Below are positions 8,423-16,574 of a stretch of DNA of 50,852 bases, piece after piece (positions within the stretch are counted from its first letter, which is position 1; each line of letters starts with the position of its first letter). Made by a program: the position numbers and the translations under genes. The stretch comes from Pigmentiphaga sp. (GTDB lineage Bacteria > Pseudomonadota > Gammaproteobacteria > Burkholderiales > Burkholderiaceae_B), in NCBI RefSeq assembly GCF_019689535.1, contig NZ_JADGHH010000002.1, positions 1 through 50,852 of the forward strand. The letters are read 5' to 3'. Below the pieces are notes generated by a model, which was not told the DNA's origin, made no database searches, and worked only from the letters and a program-made list of their open reading frames with translations.

Positions 8423-9283
8423 ATGATCAAAGCTGCGGATTATTATTTGAAGGGCGGCCGGGCCGGCGTGCTGCTCATTCACGGATTGACCGGCACCCCC
8501 AATGAAATGCGAACGGTCGGCAAGGGGCTGCACCGAGCCGGCTTCACCGTGTACGGCATGCAACTCGCAGGGCACTGCGGGGACGTCGAAGACCTCGTGC
8601 GCACGGGCTGGAAAGACTGGTACGCCAGCGTGCTGGAAGCAGTGGACCGGCTGCGCCAGGACGTCGACCACTGCTTCGTGGCCGGGTTGTCCATGGGCGC
8701 CGTGCTCGCCCTCAAGGCGGCGGCCGACAGGCCCGATGACATCGACGGCGTCGGCGTCTACGGCGCCACGTTCCGCTACGACGGGTGGAACATCCCGTGG
8801 TACCGGTGCTTTTCCTTCCTGCTGCCCTGGTTCAAGCGCTTCAACCTCTTTCAAGACCGGGTCTTCGAAGAAGAGCCGCCCTACGGGCTGAAAGACGAGC
8901 GCCTGCGCGCCTCGATTTCGTCCAGCATGCTCAGTGGCGACAGCGCCGAGGCAGGCTTGCCCGGCAACCCGTTCCCCTCCCTGGCCGAGCTGATCCAGTT
9001 GTCGGCCACGGTACGCAAGGAGCTGCACAAGGTCCGCTGCCCCTGCTTGATTATTCATGCAGCCGAAGACGACATGGCGAGCGTCAGCAACGCCCATCTG
9101 GTCATGAAGCGCGTGAGCGGACCGACCAAACTGGTGCTCTTGCACGACAGCTATCACATGATCACCGTGGATCGCGAGCGGCGCGAGGTCATCCGCGAGT
9201 CGGTCGAGTTCTTCTCCAACATCGCCGCGCAGCGCAAGCACTCGGTCGAGGCGCAAGGCGTCCGGCTGGCCGCAGCACGATGA
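8423..9283 (+). CDS. Alpha/beta hydrolase (carboxylesterase/lipase-like)
   Basis: This 286-residue serine hydrolase has the oxyanion-hole segment LLIHGLTGTP, the nucleophile elbow GLSMG (Ser90), and a probable acid and base in HAAEDDMAS and DSYHMITVD. It resembles Est30-type carboxylesterases and monoacylglycerol lipases. It has no signal peptide, so it is cytoplasmic. I preferred the ATG at 8423 over upstream in-frame starts that would overlap the HAD gene by 150 bases. Its stop codon overlaps the start of the next gene (ATGA), indicating translational coupling. In this operon it could be a thioesterase or deacylase for the pathway product; nothing in the sequence decides the substrate. Confidence 0.82.
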   Translation: MIKAADYYLKGGRAGVLLIHGLTGTPNEMRTVGKGLHRAGFTVYGMQLAGHCGDVEDLVRTGWKDWYASVLEAVDRLRQDVDHCFVAGLSMGAVLALKAAADRPDDIDGVGVYGATFRYDGWNIPWYRCFSFLLPWFKRFNLFQDRVFEEEPPYGLKDERLRASISSSMLSGDSAEAGLPGNPFPSLAELIQLSATVRKELHKVRCPCLIIHAAEDDMASVSNAHLVMKRVSGPTKLVLLHDSYHMITVDRERREVIRESVEFFSNIAAQRKHSVEAQGVRLAAAR

Positions 9284-9636
9284 CGCCGCTCGTCGCCCTG
9301 CTCTGGACGCTCAACGTCCTGGTGGACACTGGCGGCCAGCTCGCCTTCAAGGCCGCCGCCACCACTCCCGCGAGCGGGACCGGGCTGCAATACTGGCGCC
9401 AGCTGGCAAGACGGCCCTGGATCTGGATAGGCATAAGCTGCTACGTATTCGAGTTCGTCGTCTGGCTCGCCTTTCTGTCGCTCGTTCCGCTCTCAGAGGG
9501 CGTGCTGCTGGGTTCGATCAACATCGTTGCCATCATGATCGCCGGTCGCTTCTTCTTCCATGAGCGCCTGACGCCGCTGCGGGTCGCGGGCATCGTGCTG
9601 ATTGCCATCGGCGTTGCCGTAGTGGGGCTGCCCTGA
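9280..9636 (+). CDS. Small DMT transporter, ArnE/ArnF-like, first of a pair
   Basis: This is a 118-residue protein with four predicted TM helices. TM1 reads LWTLNVLVDTGGQLAFKAA: the SMR drug-pump glutamate (EmrE E14) is absent and a GQ motif typical of ArnE/ArnF and EamA-like small transporters is present. ArnE/ArnF form a heterodimer that flips undecaprenyl-phosphate-aminoarabinose. Its start overlaps the hydrolase stop, and its own stop overlaps the next small transporter start (TGATG). The pairing, size and overlap suggest an obligate heterodimer moving a lipid-linked or amphipathic intermediate, not a multidrug pump. That substrate class is inference. Confidence 0.78.
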   Translation: MTPLVALLWTLNVLVDTGGQLAFKAAATTPASGTGLQYWRQLARRPWIWIGISCYVFEFVVWLAFLSLVPLSEGVLLGSINIVAIMIAGRFFFHERLTPLRVAGIVLIAIGVAVVGLP

Positions 9637-10043
9637 TGCATCGCTTCTATCTCATCGGATTCGGCCTGCTGATGGCGTTCGACACCCTGGCGCAGATCAG
9701 CTTCAAGTACGCAGCCAACCAGGCCATGCCGCTCGCCGCGGACCTAGACTGGCTGCTGCGAGTATTCGGACAGCCCTGGATATACGGCGCGTTCATCGGA
9801 TACATCGGCGCCTTCTTCACTTGGATGTCGCTGCTCAAGCGCGCTCCCATCGGCCCGGCCTTCGCCGCATCCCACCTCGAGGTCGTCACGGTCATGCTGG
9901 CGTCGGTATGGCTGTTCGACGAGCGCATCAGCGCCAGCCAGGCGTTCGGCGCGCTGCTCATCATCGGCGGCATCGTCTGCCTGGCCTTAGGCGAAGCGCA
10001 GGAAACCCGTAGCGCCGCGGAGCCCGGCCGTGCAGACCCCTAG
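9636..10043 (+). CDS. Small DMT transporter, ArnE/ArnF-like, second of a pair
   Basis: This 135-residue protein has four TM helices and is a homologue of the preceding gene. TM1 is LLMAFDTLAQISFKYAA, again without the SMR glutamate. Helix 4 ends in LLIIGGIVCLALGE, after which there is a polar tail of about 15 residues. It overlaps the preceding gene by one base, and the next gene starts inside its last codons, so all three should be made in fixed ratio. It most likely pairs with the upstream protein as a heterodimeric flippase-like unit. Confidence 0.78.
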   Translation: MHRFYLIGFGLLMAFDTLAQISFKYAANQAMPLAADLDWLLRVFGQPWIYGAFIGYIGAFFTWMSLLKRAPIGPAFAASHLEVVTVMLASVWLFDERISASQAFGALLIIGGIVCLALGEAQETRSAAEPGRADP

Positions 10044-11253
10044 CGTGCACCGCGCCGGCATCGAGGTTCCGCCTACCGCGGGCCTGCCGCTGCGCTGGCG
10101 CGACCTGCTTCCGGGCGGGCCAGCCGACCTGGAAGCCTGGCTCGCCGCCTGGCTACGCGTGCCGGCACTGCAGCTGGAATGCTCGGGCACGGCCTGCCTC
10201 ATCGTGGCGCTGCGGACGCTGGCCGCCCGCAGCCCGCGCAAGACCGTGGTGCTCCCCGCCTACACCTGCCCACTGGTGGCACTGGCGGTTCACCACTGCG
10301 GGTTGCGAATGCGCTTGTGCGACTTGGCGCCGGATCATTTCGATTTCGATCCTGGGGCGCTGGAGAGCGCCTGCGATGACGATACGCTCGCCATCGTCGT
10401 CACGCACTTGGCAGGCCGGGTCGCAGACGTCGAATTCGCGCGGCGCTGCGCCGAGAAATGCGGCGCCGCCCTCATCGAAGACGCAGCCCAGGCGCTGGGC
10501 GCGCGCAGGGCGGGACAAAGCGTCGGCCTGGACGGCGACATCGGTTTCTTCAGCCTGGCCGCCGGCAAGGGGCTCAGCATTTTCGAAGGCGGCTTGCTGG
10601 TGGCCCGCGATCCCGCGCTGCGCCGCGCCTTGCAAGCGACCAGCGACCGCGTCGTCGGCCGTCACCTGGGATGGGAGCTGCGGCGCTGCCTGGAACTCAT
10701 GGGCTACGCGGCGCTTTATGGGCCGCGCGGCATGCGGCTCGCCTACGGCCGGCCGCAGCGCGCAGCCCTGCGCGCCGGCGATCCCGTCCGGGCGGCAGGA
10801 GATGACTTTTCCTTCGACATTCCGGTTCACCGCGTAGGAGCGTGGCGCCGCGCGGTCGGGGCCAAGGCGGCAAGGCGGTTGCCTGCCTTTCTCGACCAGG
10901 CCACTGGGCGCGCCGCGCAGCGGCTTGCGCGCCTGCAAAGCCTGTCCGGCGTGACAGTGCTGCAGGACAGACCGGGAGAGCAAGGCGTCTGGCCGTTCTT
11001 CATGCTGGTCCTGCCCGATGCTGACACCCGTGCGCGCGCACTGGAGCGGCTCTGGGGCACCGGCCTGGGAGTCGGCCCGCTATTCGTCCACACCCTGCCC
11101 GACTACGATTACCTGCGCCCCATCGTCCCGGACGCCCCGCTTCCCCACGCCCGCGATTTCGCCGCGCGTACGCTAAGCGTCACTAACAGTCACTGGCTGG
11201 ACGAGGAGCTTTTCGGCGCGGTCTGCCACGCCTTGGAATCGGCCTTGCGCTAA
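10030..11253 (+). CDS. DegT/DnrJ/EryC1-type PLP-dependent enzyme
   Basis: This 407-residue fold-type I PLP protein resembles sugar aminotransferases. It shows the substrate/PLP phosphate loop CSGTACLIVALRTL (about 51-64), LPAYTCPLVALAV, the PLP-ring aspartate in IEDAAQALGA (D151) and the Schiff-base lysine in FFSLAAGKGLSIFEGG (K180). The catalytic residues are therefore kept. The family usually transaminates nucleotide-linked keto-sugars, but no sugar-nucleotide gene is present, so another keto substrate is possible. The start is GTG at 10030, overlapping the transporter gene by 14 bases. It ends the operon; the gene beyond is convergent with only 20 bp between stop codons. Confidence 0.82.
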   Translation: MQTPSVHRAGIEVPPTAGLPLRWRDLLPGGPADLEAWLAAWLRVPALQLECSGTACLIVALRTLAARSPRKTVVLPAYTCPLVALAVHHCGLRMRLCDLAPDHFDFDPGALESACDDDTLAIVVTHLAGRVADVEFARRCAEKCGAALIEDAAQALGARRAGQSVGLDGDIGFFSLAAGKGLSIFEGGLLVARDPALRRALQATSDRVVGRHLGWELRRCLELMGYAALYGPRGMRLAYGRPQRAALRAGDPVRAAGDDFSFDIPVHRVGAWRRAVGAKAARRLPAFLDQATGRAAQRLARLQSLSGVTVLQDRPGEQGVWPFFMLVLPDADTRARALERLWGTGLGVGPLFVHTLPDYDYLRPIVPDAPLPHARDFAARTLSVTNSHWLDEELFGAVCHALESALR

Positions 11254-11273
11254 CCGTCCCGCCGCGCCCGGCT

Positions 11274-11744
11274 TCAAAGAAAGCGGTCCAAGATCCGCCG
11301 GCTGTTCCTGTCAAGGCGCTCCAGGTCCCGTATGAGGAAGTGAATGCCGTGGCCATCGGAAATGAGCAGCTTGGACGACGAAATGCGCCGGATGTCTTGC
11401 TCGCTCTTGAGCCAGAGCTGCGTCTCGCCGCGATGTGTCTCGACCGTCCAGGTGGTGGGGGTGATGTAGCTGGCCACGCTCACGATGCGCAGGATCTCGG
11501 GCATGAACTCGCGACGGCCGAGCTCTTCCCGAATCAGGCGGGCGACATCGCCGGGCAAGTCGGCAAGGCGGGATATCCATGCCACCTCGTGCCCCCCTGG
11601 CCCGACCAGGGAGATGTGCTCTGATTCGGCATGGATGGGGAAGGCGCGAACCGGCACTACTTCTTCCGCCTGGCCGCCCTCCGCAGGGGTGTACACCAGC
11701 TTGCCGAAAGCGTTGCGGCTCAGGGTGAATGCGCCGTGTGTCAT
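11274..11744 (-). CDS. DUF1854 protein, partner of the adjacent ABC exporter
   Basis: This small (156-residue) soluble protein has no signal peptide or TM segment. The sequence (FTLSRNAFGKLVYTP, VVPVRAFPI, GHEVAWI, RREFMPEI) matches what I know as DUF1854. RefSeq describes related proteins as cyanophycin-metabolism-associated and found beside an ABC transporter; I state this from memory. Its start overlaps the last four bases of the upstream ABC gene (ATGA), so the two are coupled. It may regulate or adapt the exporter. The molecular role is unknown. Confidence 0.75.
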   Translation of the reverse strand: MTHGAFTLSRNAFGKLVYTPAEGGQAEEVVPVRAFPIHAESEHISLVGPGGHEVAWISRLADLPGDVARLIREELGRREFMPEILRIVSVASYITPTTWTVETHRGETQLWLKSEQDIRRISSSKLLISDGHGIHFLIRDLERLDRNSRRILDRFL

Positions 11745-13996
11745 GCCTCTTCCCCGTCCGGTTCGTCGCTGGCTTCGGGATCGAGCTGCCGCATCTGCGC
11801 CTGGTGCAGGCGGTAATACGCTCCCCCCTTGGCGATGAGCTCCTCATGGCGGCCTTGCTCCACGATGCGGCCACGGTCCAACACCACCAGCCTGTCGGCG
11901 CGGCGCAAGGTGCTGAGCCGGTGCGCGACGGCAATCGTCGTCCGCCCCCGTACCAGGTTGTCCAGGGCTTTCTGGATCTCCTGTTCGGTCGACGTATCGA
12001 CCGAAGAGGTCGCCTCGTCGAGGATCAGGATGCGGGGATCGATGAGCAGGGCGCGAGCGATGGAGATCCGCTGGCGCTCGCCGCCCGACAGCGCCTGCCC
12101 TCGCTCGCCCACCAGCGAATCATAGCCGTGGGGCAGGCGCAGGATGAACTCGTGCGCGTGGGCGGCACGCGCGGCGGCGACGATCTCCTCGCGCGTCGCA
12201 TCCGGCTTGCCGTACGCGATGTTCTCGGCCACCGTGCCAAAGAAAAGGAACGGTTCCTGCAGCACTACGCCGATGTTGTGCCGGTACGCCGAAAGCGACA
12301 GCGAACGGATGTCCACCCCGTCCACCTCGATCGCCCCCTGGGACACGTCGTAGAAGCGGCAGATGAGGTTGACGAGGGTGCTCTTGCCGGACCCACTGTG
12401 CCCCACCAGCCCGATCATCTCGCCCGGCGCTATGTCCAGGTCGATGCCTCGCAGCACCGTTCGCGTGCCGTAGCGGAACCCCACGTCTCGCAGCCGGATC
12501 CGTCCCTGAAGCTGCTTGATCGGAATAGGATGGGCCGGTTCCGGGACACTGGATACGCGGTCCAGGATGTCAAAGATCCGCTTGGCGCCCGCCGCTGCCT
12601 TTTGCGTCACCGAAACAATGCGGCTCATGGAATCGAGGCGGATGTAAAAGCGGCTGATGTAGGCCAGGAACGCTGCCAGTACGCCGACCGAAATGCGATG
12701 GTTGGCGATCTGCCAGATGCCGAATATCCAGACCACCAGCAGGCCGACTTCCGTGAGCAGCACGACCGTGGGAGAAAACATCGACCACACCGTATTGACC
12801 CGGTCGTTGACGACGAGATTGTGGTTATTGGCTTCGCGAAAGCGTGCCACTTCCCGCTTCTCCTGCGCAAAGGCCTTGACCACCCGAATGCCCGGAATGG
12901 TGTCGGCCAGCACGTTCGTGATCTCGGCCCAGTTGCGGTCCACCTTCTCGAAGCCATGGCGCAGCTTGTCCCGCACTAGGTGGATGAGCCAGGCGATGAA
13001 GGGCAGCGGAAGCAGCGTGACCAGCGCCAGCCACGGATCAATGGAAACCAAGATGGCCGCGGTCATCAGGATCATCAGCACATCGGTGGCGAAATCCAGC
13101 AGGTGCAGCGACAGGAACACGCAAATGCGGTCCGTTTCGTTGCCAATGCGCGCCATCAAATCCCCGGTGCGCTTGCCGCCGAAATACTCCAGCGACAGCT
13201 GCTGCAAATGCTCGTACGCCGTCGTCCGCAGGTCCGCCCCGATGCGCTCGCTGACCCAGGCCAAGAGATAGGTGCGCGACCACCCCAGCCCCCACGCTAG
13301 AACCGCCGCACCAAGCAAGCCGGATAGATACAACGCGGCCAGCTCATAGTCGATGGGCTTGCCGTTCTGGAACGGAATCAGCACCTCGTCCATCAGCGGC
13401 ATGGTGAGATAAGGCGGCACCAGCGCGGCGGCGGTGGAAAGAATCGTCAGGATGAAGCCGGCGAACAGCCGTCCCCGGTATGGGCGCGCGAAACGACGCA
13501 GCCTCAACAGGGCCCAACCTTTGTCGGCCGCGGGAGCATCCGCTTCGCACGCTGGGCAGCGCGTCTGGTGTGCAGGCAGTGGCGCTTGGCAGCTCGGGCA
13601 GGCGGCCTCCGGCCGGGCAGCCACCTCGCCCCGCGCCAAGGCCTGCAATTGCCTGTCGAACTGTTCGACGAACCGCACCACGCCCGCATGCTGGGCCATG
13701 GTGGTTCGCCACTGCGCCCGGCGTTCGCTCGGCGTGAGCAGCTCCAGCGTCACGACGCCTGCGTGGTCGGACAGCGCCAGCTTCAGGTCCTGCGCCAGCG
13801 GCCAATCCGTCCAGCCCGATGCCGTCCCCGACAAGAGCCGGCTCTCGGTCAACACCAGTATGCCGCGGGCATAGCGCAGCTCGGTGTCGAGGTCCAGCTC
13901 GACCCAGGCGCAGACGGACTCGTCCGCCGTCAGCTGCGGGGCGGAGGCGCCCAGCCAAGCATGCGGCAGCATGGCAAGCGTGGGGGGAAACGTCAT
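11741..13996 (-). CDS. MsbA-like ABC exporter with N-terminal PH-like and zinc-ribbon domains
   Basis: This 751-residue half-transporter differs from MsbA (about 580 residues) by an N-terminal extension. Residues about 1-125 look like a PH-type beta domain (RGILVLTESRLLSG, VTLELLTPS). Next is a four-cysteine zinc ribbon (C133, C136, C147, C150). Six TM helices (about 170-450) and the nucleotide-binding domain follow: Walker A GHSGSGKST, signature LSGGERQRI, Walker B ILILDEATSS, H-loop AHRLST. All ATPase motifs are intact. It is coupled to the DUF1854 gene and divergent from the cyanophycin-synthetase-like pair, matching the known co-occurrence of this exporter with cphA genes. A peptide, lipid or polymer precursor is a plausible cargo. 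The extension suggests sensing or docking on the cytoplasmic side. Confidence 0.88.
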   Translation of the reverse strand: MTFPPTLAMLPHAWLGASAPQLTADESVCAWVELDLDTELRYARGILVLTESRLLSGTASGWTDWPLAQDLKLALSDHAGVVTLELLTPSERRAQWRTTMAQHAGVVRFVEQFDRQLQALARGEVAARPEAACPSCQAPLPAHQTRCPACEADAPAADKGWALLRLRRFARPYRGRLFAGFILTILSTAAALVPPYLTMPLMDEVLIPFQNGKPIDYELAALYLSGLLGAAVLAWGLGWSRTYLLAWVSERIGADLRTTAYEHLQQLSLEYFGGKRTGDLMARIGNETDRICVFLSLHLLDFATDVLMILMTAAILVSIDPWLALVTLLPLPFIAWLIHLVRDKLRHGFEKVDRNWAEITNVLADTIPGIRVVKAFAQEKREVARFREANNHNLVVNDRVNTVWSMFSPTVVLLTEVGLLVVWIFGIWQIANHRISVGVLAAFLAYISRFYIRLDSMSRIVSVTQKAAAGAKRIFDILDRVSSVPEPAHPIPIKQLQGRIRLRDVGFRYGTRTVLRGIDLDIAPGEMIGLVGHSGSGKSTLVNLICRFYDVSQGAIEVDGVDIRSLSLSAYRHNIGVVLQEPFLFFGTVAENIAYGKPDATREEIVAAARAAHAHEFILRLPHGYDSLVGERGQALSGGERQRISIARALLIDPRILILDEATSSVDTSTEQEIQKALDNLVRGRTTIAVAHRLSTLRRADRLVVLDRGRIVEQGRHEELIAKGGAYYRLHQAQMRQLDPEASDEPDGEEA

Positions 13997-14348
13997 CGAC
14001 AGGCGGCCTGAACCGGCCCAGAAAGTATTACAATTTATGATTCGTGGAATTATGTCAGACTTCTGTAAGCATTAGCGCTGCGATCATTGTCGCGCGTCTG
14101 GAGGAGAAATGCGTTGTAGCGCCGCATCGCGGGGTTACCCTAGGCGCGCGCGCCGCCCTTGCTTGGCGTGCGGGCGGGCAATACATTTGCGCTCATCCAC
14201 CCACATCACCGGATCGATCGAGTACGCCGCGAGAGCGTACGCAAACTTATTACTTCACCGGACACACCCGTCCCAACACTGCACGCATCGCATACCCGCC
14301 CATCTACCCGCTTGCGCACGCGGCGCCCGGCCCGACTCAACTCGCATC
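13997..14348. other. Divergent intergenic region between the ABC exporter and cphA-like genes
   Basis: This 352-bp region separates two opposite transcription units. It contains an AT-rich stretch (about 14027-14061) near the exporter start that could hold its promoter, and a small inverted repeat GTACGC-N7-GCGTAC (14222-14240). I see no convincing -35/-10 pair for the plus strand and no small gene. A possible N-terminal extension of the synthetase reading frame through here does not look like CphA. Confidence 0.5.
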
Positions 14349-16523
14349 ATGAATCGCAAACGCATTGAATTCCTCGATGTGCTGTCCCTGCGCGGGCCCA
14401 GCATGTGGACGTATCCACCCGTCCTCGAGGCTTGGATCGACATAGGGGATCTCGAAGACTATCCGTCCAATCGCATCCCCGGTTTTTACGAGCGCCTGGA
14501 GGCCTGGCTGCCGTCGTTGGTCGAACATCGCTGCAGCTATGGGGAGCGGGGAGGATTCCTGCGCCGGGTGCGCGAAGGCACCTGGCCGGGCCACATACTG
14601 GAGCACGTCACGCTGGAGCTCCAAAACCTGGCTGGCTTGCCCGGCGGATTCGGCAGGGCGCGCGAAGCCTCTCCCCGCGGCGTCTATCGCGTCGTCGTCA
14701 GCGCCTACCAGGAGGAGGTCACCCGGGCCGCGCTGTACGCCGCGCGCGACCTCATCATGGCGGCCATCGAAGACCGTCCCTTCGATGTCGGCGCCGCGGT
14801 CGATTCCCTGCGCGAGCTCGTCAACCGGCATTGGCTCGGGCCCAGCACGGCCAGCATTGTGTTTGCGGCGCAGGAGCGCTGCATCCCTTCCATTCGCCTG
14901 AACCAGGGCAATCTGGTCCAGCTCGGCTACGGCGCTGCCCAGCGCCGGATCTGGACCGCCGAGACCGACCGCACGAGTGCGGTCGCCGAAAGCATCGCCT
15001 GCGACAAAGACTTGACCCGTCGCCTGCTCCAGGCTTGCGGCGTGCCCGTTCCCGAAGGACGCATGGTGGAGAGCAAAGAAGATGCTTGGGAAGCCGCACA
15101 AGAGATCGGCCTGCCCGTGGCGGTCAAGCCCTGCGATGGCAACCATGGGCGCGGCGTCTTCCTCGACCTGCACACCCGGGAAGCCATCGAAACCGCCTTC
15201 GACGTAGCCATGCAGGAAGGCAGCGGCGTCATCGTCGAGCGCTTCATTCCCGGCAACGAGCACCGGCTTCTCGTCGTGGGCGACCGCATGGTCGCCGCGG
15301 CCCGCGGCAAGACTGCCGTGGTCGTCGGTGACGGAAAATCCACGATCCGGGAACTGATCGAGCTCCAGCTGAACTCGGATCCTCGGCGTGGCACCACCGA
15401 AGAACACCCGCTCAATCCCGTGACCCTCGATTCCGCCGCCCGCGTCGAACTGCAGCGCCAAGGCTATCACGCCGATTCCGTGCCGCCTGCAGGCGCGGAA
15501 GTGCTCATCCAGCGCAATGGCAACGTCGCTTTCGACGTGACCGACGAGGTGCACCCTTCGATCGCGGACCACGTGCGGCTCGCGGCACGCATCGTCGGCC
15601 TGGACATCGCCGGCGTGGACCTGGTGGCCGAAGACATTTCCCGTCCGTTGGAGGAACAGGGCGGCGCCATCGTCGAGGTCAACGCGGGGCCTGGACTGCT
15701 CATGCACCTCAAGCCCGCCGAAGGCAAGCCCAGGCCCGTGGGAAAAGCCATCGTGAATCACCTCTTCCCAGGCGACGCCGACGGCCGGATCCCGCTCGTG
15801 GGCGTCAGCGGCAGCCACGGCACGACCGAGATCGCGCACCGGGTGGCGCATTTCCTGCAGCTGGCGGGACGCCGCACGGCCCTCGCCTCTGGCCTGGGCC
15901 TCTACTTCGACCAACGCTGCGTCGACACCGCACCGGCCCGATGGGAGTCCGCGCGCCGGGCCTTGATGAACCCGATGATCGAAGCGGCCGTCATCGAAAA
16001 CGGCGCGCGAGCCATCCTGACCGAAGGCCTGGCGTACGACCACTGCGAGGTGGGCATCGTGTCCGGCCTCGATCCCGCGCATACGCACCCCGACCTGTGC
16101 ATCGTCGAGCCCGAACAGATCTACAGCGTACTGCGCACGCAGGTCGACGTGGTGCTGCCCCGGGGCCATGCAGTGCTCAACGCCGCCGATGAGCGGGTGG
16201 CCGAGATGGCAAGCCTATGCCCCGGCGGCATCGTGTTCTTCGCGCTCGACGGCGGCCTGCCGCGCATCGTCGAACACCGTGCCGGGGACGGACGGGCCGT
16301 TTTTCTACGCGGCGAAGCCATCGTGCTCGCGCAAGGGCAAGCGGAAACCGTGCTGGACGGCCTCGCCTCGGCGGGCGGGCTGAACAATCCACGCGACGGA
16401 CGTGCGATCGCGAACGTGCTGGCCGCCGTCGCTGCCGGCTGGGCGCTCGGCCTGTCCCTCGATTGCCTGCGCGCCGGCGTCGAAACGTTCAGCATGTCGA
16501 CCGGGCCAGCGACTGCGGCCTGA
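14349..16523 (+). CDS. Cyanophycin-synthetase-like protein with degenerate Mur-ligase part (CphA')
   Basis: This 724-residue homologue of cyanophycin synthetase has an N-domain (about 1-165) with the conserved segment EGTWPGHILEHVTLELQNLAG, whose HxxEH (82-86) matches the M16-like hydrolytic site described in CphA1. The ATP-grasp domain (about 215-475) has VAVKPCDGNHGRG and EEQGGAIVEVNAGPG. The Mur-ligase domain begins at about 483, but its P-loop reads GSHGTTE instead of GTNGKTT, so the ATP-binding lysine is lost. The protein ends about 150 residues early, without the Mur C-terminal domain. The ATP-grasp half, which adds Asp in cyanophycin synthesis, may be active; the Arg-adding half should not be. 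The ATG at 14349 matches the usual CphA start. It is followed after 51 bp by the second homologue. Confidence 0.87.
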   Translation: MNRKRIEFLDVLSLRGPSMWTYPPVLEAWIDIGDLEDYPSNRIPGFYERLEAWLPSLVEHRCSYGERGGFLRRVREGTWPGHILEHVTLELQNLAGLPGGFGRAREASPRGVYRVVVSAYQEEVTRAALYAARDLIMAAIEDRPFDVGAAVDSLRELVNRHWLGPSTASIVFAAQERCIPSIRLNQGNLVQLGYGAAQRRIWTAETDRTSAVAESIACDKDLTRRLLQACGVPVPEGRMVESKEDAWEAAQEIGLPVAVKPCDGNHGRGVFLDLHTREAIETAFDVAMQEGSGVIVERFIPGNEHRLLVVGDRMVAAARGKTAVVVGDGKSTIRELIELQLNSDPRRGTTEEHPLNPVTLDSAARVELQRQGYHADSVPPAGAEVLIQRNGNVAFDVTDEVHPSIADHVRLAARIVGLDIAGVDLVAEDISRPLEEQGGAIVEVNAGPGLLMHLKPAEGKPRPVGKAIVNHLFPGDADGRIPLVGVSGSHGTTEIAHRVAHFLQLAGRRTALASGLGLYFDQRCVDTAPARWESARRALMNPMIEAAVIENGARAILTEGLAYDHCEVGIVSGLDPAHTHPDLCIVEPEQIYSVLRTQVDVVLPRGHAVLNAADERVAEMASLCPGGIVFFALDGGLPRIVEHRAGDGRAVFLRGEAIVLAQGQAETVLDGLASAGGLNNPRDGRAIANVLAAVAAGWALGLSLDCLRAGVETFSMSTGPATAA

Positions 16524-16539
16524 GGCAAAGGAAAGACGC

Positions 16540-16556
16540 CCGGCGCGGAGCGCCGG
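16540..16556 (+). other. Intercistronic hairpin between the two cphA-like genes
   Basis: CCGGCGC-GGA-GCGCCGG is a perfect 7-bp stem with a 3-nt loop in the 51-bp gap between the genes. There is no following T-run, so it is not a terminator. It could stabilise the upstream message or tune the ratio of the two proteins. Confidence 0.5.
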
Positions 16557-16574
16557 CAATCAAGGAAACCGTTC

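Noticed and set aside
9280-10043. EmrE-type multidrug pump
   Set aside because: Size and paired overlap fit SMR, but the essential TM1 glutamate is missing in both proteins and TM1 is ArnE/F-like.
14109-14348. 80-residue N-terminal extension of the first cyanophycin-synthetase-like protein
   Set aside because: It has Arg/Pro/His-rich low-quality composition. The family N-terminus begins exactly at the ATG at 14349.
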